Source: Alphaproteobacteria bacterium
Lineage (GTDB): Bacteria > Pseudomonadota > Alphaproteobacteria > Oceanibaculales > Oceanibaculaceae
NCBI GenBank assembly: GCA_018823745.1
Contig: JAHJHR010000009.1
Span: 1-41,227, forward strand
DNA length: 41,227 nt
Direction of reading: 5' to 3'
Position 1 is the stretch's first letter. Every line of letters begins with the position of its first letter. This document shows positions 16,869-24,624 of this stretch, one piece after another. The notes beneath the pieces were generated by a model. It did not search any database. It was not told the origin of the DNA and saw only the letters and a program-made list of their open reading frames with translations. The position numbers and the translations under genes were made by a program.

Positions 16869-17333
16869 ATGAAGCTCGCTTATACCTACGATGACCATCA
16901 CAGCGCCGGTGCCGAATGGGATCGGCGGGAGCTCAAGGAATGGCTGACTGATGTCTTCGAAGCTCCGGCGATCAAGATCGAGCCGCGCTGCACGCCCGCT
17001 ATTCGCGAGCATGTCGAGACCGAGCTTCTGAACGAAGGCTGGGCACTGAACGTCGATCTTGACCAAGGTCATCGCCTGAAGGTCTTTGCGCAAAAGGACG
17101 ATTTGGCCTTTCAGTTGCAGACCGGAAATATGAGCCGCGCGCCATACGATCTGCTCAAGATGCAGTATCTGTTTCAGAGCCAGCGTATCGAAGCGGCGGC
17201 ACTGGCACTCCCGACAAAACAGGCGGCGAAGGTGTTCGGCGACAACATCGCCAACGCCGAGCGCGTCATCAACGAGCTACAGCTCTTTGACCGGGTGATC
17301 ACCGTGCCGATACTCGTCATCGCCTTTGAGTGA
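16869..17333 (+). CDS. BglII/BstYI-family restriction endonuclease homologue
   Basis: A 154-residue protein matching the BglII/BstYI family in its C-terminal half: LQTGNMSRAPYDLLKMQ (about residues 83-99), an ALPTKQAAK segment, NIANAERVINEL and a final ITVPILVIAFE strand. BglII and BstYI cut AGATCT and RGATCY, and BglII uses Asp84, Glu93 and Gln95. Here the equivalent of Glu-x-Gln reads Q82-L-Q84, and the expected Asp position appears to be F73, although D77 and D78 lie between. The protein is also shorter than BglII. It may be catalytically weak and serve in recognition. It sits between the methyltransferase and the ParB-like gene, overlapping or abutting the latter. Confidence 0.8.
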   Translation: MKLAYTYDDHHSAGAEWDRRELKEWLTDVFEAPAIKIEPRCTPAIREHVETELLNEGWALNVDLDQGHRLKVFAQKDDLAFQLQTGNMSRAPYDLLKMQYLFQSQRIEAAALALPTKQAAKVFGDNIANAERVINELQLFDRVITVPILVIAFE

Positions 17334-17344
17334 AGAGATGGATC

Positions 17345-18679
17345 ATGACCTACGCCATCAAATTGACGCCGCGCTCCGAACGCGAAGCCACGATCGAAAA
17401 GCGCGTTGCTGCCTCTACCGAATTTGGGGAAACCATCTTCGATTTCAGAAGCGGCACGTACATTCCTAAAGTCATCTCCCTCCCTATCAACGTCCCGCTC
17501 TACCGCATGGAAAATTGCCGCACGTTCAGCGCGCAGCAAACCGAGATTGCAAGAGAAGGGCTGGATAAGGACTTCTTTGCCAAAGGGCAGGAACTCACCA
17601 CAGCGCAGCAATCCCAGCATGAGATTCTTGCCAAGCTGGCGAAGCAAGGAACCGAGTCGGTCACGCCGATCATCGCCGTCTTACAGCAGGACGGCCAACG
17701 CGAGCCGATTTTGATCAGCAGCTCCGGTGTTGTCGTTAATGGCAATCGTCGGCTCAGCGCTATGCGCGAGCTTTTGCGCAAGAGCGATGGCTCTGTTGAC
17801 GAGCGTTTTACGAACATCCGCTGCGCCGTCTTGCCGCCCGATGCCTCGCGGGATGAGATCGATGACATCGAGGCAGACCTGCAAGCCCGCCCGCAGACGA
17901 AGCTCGACTACGACTGGATCGGCGATGCCCGCTTGATCCGCAGGCAGGTAGACAAGGGCAGATCCACCAAGGAAGTGGCTGACAGGCTCCGCCGCAGCAA
18001 ATCAGACATCGAAAATGTGCTCCAGGCGCTCGATGAAGCCGATCTTTATCTGAGCGAATGGCTCGAAAAGCCGGGTGAGTACGAGCGCGTGCAGGAAGGC
18101 CAGCAGATCTTTGGCGATCTCCCCAAGAGCATCGCCAGAAAAGACACCAACCTGCAAAACGCCAGCCGAGCCATCGCATGGTCAATATACGAGAACCGCG
18201 AAAAGATCAGCGGGCGCGTGTACCGTCTCAATGCCGCTTTCGGCAAGCTGGCACCCAAGGTCCTTGAGATTCTTGAAGAGCAACTGGACCTCTCGGATAA
18301 TCAGGACCACGCCGTTGATGACGATGATTTTGCCATCGACATCGATGCTGACGATGCCACCAAAGATTACACCGCCATCATTGAGGCGCTTCGCGACGAC
18401 ACCGCAAAAGATGATGTGCTCGACACCTTGATCGATGCATGTGAGACGGTGCTAGAACTCAACAAAGGCCAGAAGAACGAGCAAGCCGCATTGCGCGCGC
18501 TCTCGCAGGTCAACTCGAAAATCACGGGCATTGATGTGAGTTACGCCGGAACCAGCACCCTTCCGGCCATGCTCAAGCAGATCGAGACGATCCGCGGCGC
18601 ATTGGACAAGATCGAGGCCGCGATTGCCGCGCGGCAGGCCGGTGGGCAAGCCCCCGAAGATGATTCAGATGAGGGGTAG
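17345..18679 (+). CDS. ParB/Srx-fold protein of the defence-like operon
   Basis: A 444-residue protein with a ParB-like domain in its first 200 residues. The diagnostic motif VVVNGNRRLSAM is at residues 129-140, and a helical region resembling a ParB helix-turn-helix follows (STKEVADRLRRSKSDIENVL). The C-terminal half is acidic and helical (VDDDDFAIDIDADDATKD), ending in DDSDEG. ParB-fold proteins bind DNA, hydrolyse CTP or act as nucleases. With no ParA beside it and a helicase following by six bases, a role in DNA recognition or loading is more likely than partition. I chose ATG 17345; a GTG at 17330 overlapping the previous stop is the alternative. Confidence 0.75.
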   Translation: MTYAIKLTPRSEREATIEKRVAASTEFGETIFDFRSGTYIPKVISLPINVPLYRMENCRTFSAQQTEIAREGLDKDFFAKGQELTTAQQSQHEILAKLAKQGTESVTPIIAVLQQDGQREPILISSSGVVVNGNRRLSAMRELLRKSDGSVDERFTNIRCAVLPPDASRDEIDDIEADLQARPQTKLDYDWIGDARLIRRQVDKGRSTKEVADRLRRSKSDIENVLQALDEADLYLSEWLEKPGEYERVQEGQQIFGDLPKSIARKDTNLQNASRAIAWSIYENREKISGRVYRLNAAFGKLAPKVLEILEEQLDLSDNQDHAVDDDDFAIDIDADDATKDYTAIIEALRDDTAKDDVLDTLIDACETVLELNKGQKNEQAALRALSQVNSKITGIDVSYAGTSTLPAMLKQIETIRGALDKIEAAIAARQAGGQAPEDDSDEG

Positions 18680-18685
18680 AGTTGC

Positions 18686-20596
18686 GTGAGCGATGAGCCG
18701 AGCGCCGTAGCTGTTCGCTACAATGCGGATCACAGCGGCACCTTCGCTGTTTCGCCGGATGGTCTGGAAACACCGATCTGGTCGCGCTTGAAGCTGGCCA
18801 TCCGGACCAAGAAGCTTGATCACACCATTTCCGGTGGTGAGATATACCTTTCATGGCCTGATACGCTTGGCGTGATTAGGGAACTCGGCAGCAAGTCCAA
18901 CCAGGTCAGCTTGCACTTCCGTTTCCTGCCGGAAGGCGTTGCCGCCGACAAGCTGCGCGCTTTCGCATCGCAGATCAAAAAGACCAGAGCACAACGCACC
19001 GCGCTCACGGCAGAGTTGTCTCCGAAAGAGATCGAAGAGCGCTTGCTGGAACTTGGCTTCACCAAGCGTGCCCTCAAGCCTTTCCAGCTTCGGGATGTGG
19101 CGCGATTGCTCGCGTTGGGCAACGGCGCGAATTTTTCTGTGCCGGGTGCGGGAAAAACGACCGTAACCTTTGCGCTTCATATGCTGACGCGCAAGCCCGG
19201 CCAGCATTTCATGGTGGTTGCGCCAAAGGCCGCCTTCCAAGCATGGAGCGATATTGTCGCGGAATGCATGGAAGAGGATGCGCCAGATGGTGGCAGTGAG
19301 CCCTTCACGCTTCTAACCGGCCCGGAAGAGCAGACGCGCGAAGCGCTTCATTCCGGCGCGACCCGGTTTGTTATTTCCTACGACATGGTGATCCGGCAGC
19401 AGGGCCTGCTTGCCACGCATTTTGCAACCACCGAAACCCATCTCGTTCTGGATGAAGCGCACCGCATGAAGGCAGGGTGGAATTCCCAGCGCGGCGCATT
19501 TCTCTTACGTGTGGCGGATGATCCTGTCCGGCGCGACATATTGACGGGAACCCCGATGCCGCAAGCGGCCTCGGATATTGAATCGCAGCTCGATTTCCTC
19601 TGGCCGGGGCATGGCTATGGCCTTGAGATATCGCACGGCAAATCACCCCGCGATGTTCTTGGCAATCTCTACGTTCGCACCACCAAGCAAGAGCTTGGGC
19701 TTCCCAAGGCCGAGCGGCACTTCATCGATGTAAGCATGGATGACGGGCAGCTCGCCTTGTATTCAATTGTTCGCAACGAGTTTCTTCGTAACTACTCGAA
19801 ACAAGTCTCACACGGCATGGGCGATGCGCAGTTTCTAAAGGCGCGCAAATCCGTCATGCGGCTTTTGCAGCTTTCGATGAATCCCGTCCTCGCTCTCAGT
19901 GCGATGGCCAATGACGATGTAAAAATCAACTCCGGGATTGTCGATCTCGTCCTGGAAGAAGGCCATTCGTCCAAGATGCGCGCCGTCATGGATCATGCCT
20001 ACGCGCTGGCCAGGCAGGGCCAGAAATCGGTGATCTGGACGATCTTTACCGACACGATACATAGCTTCGCCTCGTCGCTTGCTGATCTGAATCCCGTTTT
20101 TATCCACGGCGGAGTGCCGTCTGGCCTTGCGAACGATCCGGCGAGCCGGGAAGGCCGGATACGGAGGTTTCATGAGGATTCTGGCTGCTTTGTGCTGATC
20201 GCCAACCCCGCAGCCGCTGGCGAGGGGATCAGCCTGCACACGGTATGTCACAATGCCATCTATGCCGACCGCAGCTACGTCTCGACCCATTACCTGCAAT
20301 CGATTGACCGTATTCATCGCCTCGGGCTACCGCCCGATCAGGAAACCCATATCCATGTTTACCGCTCGAAAGCGCCGCCCGTAATTGGCAGCATTGATAT
20401 GTCGGTCAGCCGCAGGCTGGTCGAGAAAATCCGCAACATGCAGATGCTGCTCAATGATCCCGACCTTCACGAAATAGCTTTCGATGAAGAGGAAGCCGCC
20501 GACCCAATCGATTATGATATCGAGCTGCAAGACATCATCGATCTCATCTCCGAGCTGGAGGGTAGCGCGGCAGATGTTCCGCTGGAGGATGAATGA
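18686..20596 (+). CDS. SNF2-family DEAH helicase/translocase
   Basis: A 636-residue superfamily 2 ATPase. After an N-terminal region of about 140 residues come Walker A (PGAGKT, K157), a VVAPKAAFQAW motif, the DEAH box (D256-H259), motif III (LTGTPM), and in the second RecA domain IANPAAAGEGISL and motif VI (QSIDRIHRLG, Q538-G547), a typical SNF2 pattern. Such proteins move along duplex DNA and in restriction systems drive or license cleavage. It starts with GTG 18686 behind a GAGGGG site and overlaps the DUF3883 gene by ATGA. It has no nuclease domain of its own. Confidence 0.9.
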   Translation: MSDEPSAVAVRYNADHSGTFAVSPDGLETPIWSRLKLAIRTKKLDHTISGGEIYLSWPDTLGVIRELGSKSNQVSLHFRFLPEGVAADKLRAFASQIKKTRAQRTALTAELSPKEIEERLLELGFTKRALKPFQLRDVARLLALGNGANFSVPGAGKTTVTFALHMLTRKPGQHFMVVAPKAAFQAWSDIVAECMEEDAPDGGSEPFTLLTGPEEQTREALHSGATRFVISYDMVIRQQGLLATHFATTETHLVLDEAHRMKAGWNSQRGAFLLRVADDPVRRDILTGTPMPQAASDIESQLDFLWPGHGYGLEISHGKSPRDVLGNLYVRTTKQELGLPKAERHFIDVSMDDGQLALYSIVRNEFLRNYSKQVSHGMGDAQFLKARKSVMRLLQLSMNPVLALSAMANDDVKINSGIVDLVLEEGHSSKMRAVMDHAYALARQGQKSVIWTIFTDTIHSFASSLADLNPVFIHGGVPSGLANDPASREGRIRRFHEDSGCFVLIANPAAAGEGISLHTVCHNAIYADRSYVSTHYLQSIDRIHRLGLPPDQETHIHVYRSKAPPVIGSIDMSVSRRLVEKIRNMQMLLNDPDLHEIAFDEEEAADPIDYDIELQDIIDLISELEGSAADVPLEDE

Positions 20597-21426
20597 GCAT
20601 CCTTATTTCCACGGAGCGCGTATTCTCCCTGCCATGCTTTGAAGGTCTGCGTTTGCTGCGGCGGTATATGGTCCGTCACCCCGGCATGGAGCCCACCGAG
20701 CTTCTCGGCTTGATCGATCAGGTCGAGGCTGATGCGCATACGCTGGATATGGAGGCCTCGGTGCATCTTTCGGCTCTGGTCGAGGCCGATTGTCCGATGG
20801 ACGGGCATGCCTTCTACCAAAGCTGCATCAAGGCAGTGCTGATAAAGCACCAGCCTATCTGGTTTAAAGCCATGCGCAGCGGGCGCAGGCGTTTTGTCCA
20901 AACCCTCGATTCCAACGATCAGGATGTCTTTGCTGCGGCTGGGCTCATGGAACATCCTACGCCTCATCATGTCGTGACGTGGTGGGATGCGGTGTCCGGC
21001 TATGCACGCCTCATGGCCGATCAGGAAAAGATGGAGCAGGGCCGCTTTGCGGAGATACTAACGCTCGATCATGAGCGTGCGCGGTTGAATGCGATTGGAA
21101 TCTACAAAGAGCCGGAATGGCCGGGATTTGATGACAATTACGCTGGCTATGATGTCTTGTCGTATGACCAGGGTGAGACCGGTCTGCAAAACCGGATGAT
21201 CGAGGTGAAATCGACCACGGTTTCGCCGCTTCGTTTTATTTTGACTCGCAACGAGTGGAACAAGGCAGAGCAAACCGGCGAAGCGTATATTTTTCATGTC
21301 TGGGACATGAACAAGCAGCCGCCGGTTCTGCATGTTCGTACCGTTGCCGAAGTTGCGCCGCACATCCCCTCGGACAACGGCAAAGGCAAGTGGAATAATG
21401 TTGCCGTGCCGGTAGCGGGAGCTTGA
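20593..21426 (+). CDS. DUF3883 (NO VEIN-type) PD-(D/E)xK nuclease-like protein
   Basis: A 277-residue protein whose C-terminal 90 residues match the DUF3883 pattern. D187 (in GYDVLS) is followed by E204-V-K206 (IEVKST), then FILTRNEWNKAEQTGEAYIFHVW. The spaced D and ExK form a PD-(D/E)xK nuclease core. The N-terminal 150 residues are helical and unrecognised. DUF3883 domains occur in restriction and phage-defence proteins, often fused or adjacent to helicases. Translation is coupled to the helicase gene (ATGA overlap), so the two probably form a complex. I infer that this is the cutting component of the operon. Confidence 0.8.
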   Translation: MSILISTERVFSLPCFEGLRLLRRYMVRHPGMEPTELLGLIDQVEADAHTLDMEASVHLSALVEADCPMDGHAFYQSCIKAVLIKHQPIWFKAMRSGRRRFVQTLDSNDQDVFAAAGLMEHPTPHHVVTWWDAVSGYARLMADQEKMEQGRFAEILTLDHERARLNAIGIYKEPEWPGFDDNYAGYDVLSYDQGETGLQNRMIEVKSTTVSPLRFILTRNEWNKAEQTGEAYIFHVWDMNKQPPVLHVRTVAEVAPHIPSDNGKGKWNNVAVPVAGA

Positions 21427-21473
21427 GGCCTTTGCACAGCGCACCCTGAATCGAATGTCGCATAATTAACATT

Positions 21474-21682
21474 ATGGAAAGTAATGATCGAAACACGGGT
21501 GATTTACAGGCCTTGATTGAAATTTCAGAAAGCCGTTTGCATCAGGCTATCCTGATTGCGATTGTTGGCATTGCATTCTGGGTTCCGGTTTCGTTGACGG
21601 CTACCACCGGAGAACCCTGGGGTGCGTTGCTATACTGGTCACTTTTCTGGCCGGCCTCGATCGCCGCGGCCGCCGGCCTCGG
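21474..21682 (+). pseudogene. Membrane protein gene truncated by IS3-family sequence
   Basis: The frame starts at ATG 21474 with a hydrophilic N-terminus and two hydrophobic segments (IAIVGIAFWVPVSL and a second at about residues 45-65). It runs into IS sequence at about 21683. The natural C-terminus is gone. Function is unknown. It could have been a sixth, membrane-anchored gene of the upstream operon. Confidence 0.55.
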
Positions 21683-22021
21683 ATATGCGGAGGCCTTGCG
21701 CAGTATCTCGCTGGCCTGCCGCAGTTCCCGGTTCTCCCGCTCCAGCGACTTCAACCGCTCGGCCGTATTCGTGGTCACGCCCGCGCGCTGGCTGCCATCG
21801 ATCTCGGCCTTCTTCACCCACTCATTCAGGTATGGGCCGAGTAGCCAATCTTACCGGCCACTACACTACAGCAGCCCAGCGGGACGGATACTCCCCGCCA
21901 TGTTCTCGCACGATCCGAACCGCACGGGCGCGAACTTCAGGAGAAAACTTGTTCGTCGTCTTGCTCATCATGCTCCATCCTACTCAGGAGTTGGAGCCTC
22001 CGGCAAACCCGGTACGGTTCA
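21683..22021 (-). mobile_element. IS3-family remnant: degenerate orfA with one terminal end
   Basis: On the minus strand the start of an IS3-type OrfA ([20 protein letters not shown], from 21968) is followed by frameshifts or stops. A recognisable downstream part then reads [20 protein letters not shown], with RKASAY at about 21683, the leucine-zipper region of OrfA. The IS end, reading inward from 22021 as TGAACCGTACCGGGTTTGCC, is the usual IS3-subgroup terminus. orfB and the other end are missing. It is not mobile on its own. Confidence 0.8.
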
Positions 22022-22083
22022 GATTGACGGGCTCTGGCATATCTTAGTCGTCATATTCACAACTTCCTGCAATAAGAAGCCTC

Positions 22084-22114
22084 TTGAACCTCCAGTCGCT
22101 GTAGGGGCTATGTG
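22084..22114 (+). promoter_or_regulatory. MerR-type operator-promoter of the CadA-type ATPase gene
   Basis: TTGAAC (22084-22089), a 19-base spacer containing the imperfect dyad CCTCCAGTCGCTGTAGG, and TATGTG (22109-22114). The same elements with two changes in the dyad occur on the minus strand at 30893-30923. The 19-base spacer indicates activation by a MerR-family protein, most likely the regulator at 31030. The ATPase gene begins 31 bases downstream. Confidence 0.75.
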
Positions 22115-22144
22115 TGATGGGTCTTAATTACCCGAGGCCCGTAC

Positions 22145-24535
22145 ATGCCGTCCAATACAGACCGTCACAAACAAGCAGATATCTGCGACCATTCACATTC
22201 AAAGGTGGGCGACCGTGCTGAAATCGTTGCGGCTTGTGGATCCTGCTGCGACGGCGAACCCGCGTGCACAGCGATCGAGCCATCCAAAGCTGCACTCGCT
22301 AGTGGGCGGAGCTTCCAGGTCAGTGGCCTCGATTGCGCCGAGGAGGTCGCTATCCTAAACAAGGCCCTTGGCCCTGATGTGGGGGGTGAGGAGCACTTGG
22401 CCTTTGATGTGATTAACGGGCGCATGACGATCCTCAACAGCTCAAAATCTATCGCGGACGATAGAATTATCAAGCTGGTGGCCGGCACCGGCATGAATGC
22501 GAGAGTCTGGGATGCGGGCCGGGCTGAGGTGGATCGGGCGGCGCACCTGAAGCGGCAGTGGCTGTTTACAGCCGCAAGCGGCGGATTTTGGGCTGGGGGC
22601 TTCCTCTGGCACTTCGTCGAGACTGGTGTCTCGGGCGCGCTCGGTCTCTTCTCAGGCCACGGCGAGGTGCCGATGCCACTCGCTGAGGCCGGTCTCTTTG
22701 GCCTCGCCATCCTGTTCGGTGTTTGGCTGGTCGCGCCCAAGGCGTGGTCCTCGGCCCGGCGGCTCTCGCCCGACATGAACCTGCTGATGGTAGTAGCCGT
22801 GGCCGGTGCGATCGGGCTTGGCGAGTATTTCGAGGCTGCGACGGTAGCCTTCTTCTTCTCGCTCTCGCTTTTCCTCGAAAGCTGGAGCGTGGGGCGGGCG
22901 CGTAACGCGGTCTCGGCGCTTCTCGATCTCGCCCCGCCCACGGCGCGGGTGATCCGCGAAGGCGGCCGCGAGGAAATGATCCCGGCCGAACAGGTCGCTA
23001 TCGGCGACCGTTTTGTGGTGCGCGGCGGCGATCGTATCCCGCTCGACGGCGAGGTGATCGACGGCGCGGGCGCCGTCGATCAGGCGCCGATCACCGGCGA
23101 ATCCGCGCTGGTTCCGAAGGAGCCGGGCGACGACGTCTATGCCGGCACGATCAACGGCGAGGGCACGCTGACCATCCGCGCGACCAAAGCGGCTTCGGAT
23201 ACTGTTCTGGCTAAAATCATTCGTATGGTTGGGGATGCTCATTCCCGCCGCGCCGAAGTAGAACAATGGGTAACGAAATTTGCCCGCATCTATACACCCG
23301 TCGTGATGGGGCTGGCGGTGGCGATCGCGATCCTGCCGCCGCTGTTGGCCGGAGGCGCGTGGAGTTTCTGGTTCTACAATGCGCTGGTGCTTCTGGTCAT
23401 TGCTTGCCCTTGCGCTCTGGTGATCTCTACGCCTGTATCGATCGTCGCGGCGTTGACCGCCTCGGCACGCGCAGGCGTGCTGATCAAGGGCGGCGCCTAT
23501 ATCGAGGCGCCAGGGCGCACCACGGCGCTGGCGCTCGACAAGACCGGCACGATCACGATGGGCGAGCCCGAAGTGGTGGCAATCCATCCCTTGGGAGGCG
23601 CGAGCGAGCTCGACGTCCTGGTAGTGGCGGCCGCACTCGAGGCGCGATCCTCGCACCCTCTGGCGCGCGCGATCCTCGCCCGCGCCGAACGCGACGGCAT
23701 CTCTGTCACCGCCGCCGATGACACGCGCACGGTGCCGGGCCGAGGCTTGGAGGGGCGCAGGGACGGTCGCGCCGTCTGGCTCGGCTCCGACCGCTTCGCG
23801 ACCGAGAAGGGATTGGGCGACGCGATCCCGTCCGAGACCCGGGACCGGATCGAGGGCGTGGGCAGCACGCTGGTGGCGGTGGGCGACGAGACCGGCGTTA
23901 CCGGCGTGCTGGAACTGCGTGACCGTATCCGCCCCGACGCCCGCAGCATCGTGGCTCAGCTCCATGCGCAAGGCATTAAAACCATCGTCATGCTGACCGG
24001 TGACAACGATCGCACCGCACGGGCCGTGGCGGCGGAAGTCGGCATCGACGAGGTGCGCGCAGAGCTTCTGCCCGAGGACAAGGTCGCGGCAATCGAGGAA
24101 TTGATCGCTCGCCACGACGTGGTTGCCATGATTGGCGACGGGGTGAACGACGCGCCAGCCATGGCGCGGGCGCATTATGGCATCGCGATGGGCGCCATCG
24201 GCTCGGATGCGGCGATCGAGACGGCGGATATCGCGCTGATGACCGACGACATCGGCCGCGTCCCGTGGCTGATCGGTCATTCGCGTAGGACGATGAAAAT
24301 CATCCGTCAGAACATCGGTTTCTCGCTCGCCACCAAGGCCGTCTTCGTCGGGCTTACCACCTTCGGCATGGCCACGATGTGGGGCGCGATCGCGGCGGAT
24401 GTGGGGGTGTCGCTTCTGGTCGTGGCCAATGCGCTGAGGCTGATGAACGGCGCCGACCGGACCACGCCCCCGCCGCGCGGCGGTGAGGCGGGGGGTGAGC
24501 AAATGGCGCAGGGCAGGCTGGCGCACGGCCACTGA
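22145..24535 (+). CDS. cadA: Zn/Cd/Pb-exporting P1B-type ATPase (CadA/ZntA family)
   Basis: A 796-residue P1B-type ATPase that pumps divalent soft metals out of the cytosol. The N-terminus is rich in His and Cys (CDHSH, CGSCCDGEPAC), followed by a degenerate HMA-like domain with GLDCAEEV at about residue 61. The membrane metal site CPC is near residue 420, the phosphorylated DKTGT near 465, and the hinge GDGVNDAP near 664. The CPC with VISTP, and the absence of Cu-type motifs, favour Zn2+/Cd2+/Pb2+. The ATPase stands alone on the plus strand behind its own MerR-type operator. Confidence 0.92.
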   Translation: MPSNTDRHKQADICDHSHSKVGDRAEIVAACGSCCDGEPACTAIEPSKAALASGRSFQVSGLDCAEEVAILNKALGPDVGGEEHLAFDVINGRMTILNSSKSIADDRIIKLVAGTGMNARVWDAGRAEVDRAAHLKRQWLFTAASGGFWAGGFLWHFVETGVSGALGLFSGHGEVPMPLAEAGLFGLAILFGVWLVAPKAWSSARRLSPDMNLLMVVAVAGAIGLGEYFEAATVAFFFSLSLFLESWSVGRARNAVSALLDLAPPTARVIREGGREEMIPAEQVAIGDRFVVRGGDRIPLDGEVIDGAGAVDQAPITGESALVPKEPGDDVYAGTINGEGTLTIRATKAASDTVLAKIIRMVGDAHSRRAEVEQWVTKFARIYTPVVMGLAVAIAILPPLLAGGAWSFWFYNALVLLVIACPCALVISTPVSIVAALTASARAGVLIKGGAYIEAPGRTTALALDKTGTITMGEPEVVAIHPLGGASELDVLVVAAALEARSSHPLARAILARAERDGISVTAADDTRTVPGRGLEGRRDGRAVWLGSDRFATEKGLGDAIPSETRDRIEGVGSTLVAVGDETGVTGVLELRDRIRPDARSIVAQLHAQGIKTIVMLTGDNDRTARAVAAEVGIDEVRAELLPEDKVAAIEELIARHDVVAMIGDGVNDAPAMARAHYGIAMGAIGSDAAIETADIALMTDDIGRVPWLIGHSRRTMKIIRQNIGFSLATKAVFVGLTTFGMATMWGAIAADVGVSLLVVANALRLMNGADRTTPPPRGGEAGGEQMAQGRLAHGH

Positions 24536-24624
24536 CCGCCTCAAGCGAAGCGGCGGCGTAGCGCCCAGGCGGATGGGGACCGAAGCCGGGATTGCGTCAG
24601 CCGCGACCGCAGCCCGGCAGAGAG

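Noticed and set aside
22652..24544. Very long minus-strand open frame opposite the CadA-type ATPase gene
   Set aside because: It is an antisense artefact of GC-rich codon use. Its translation is low-complexity His/Arg/Asp without family motifs.
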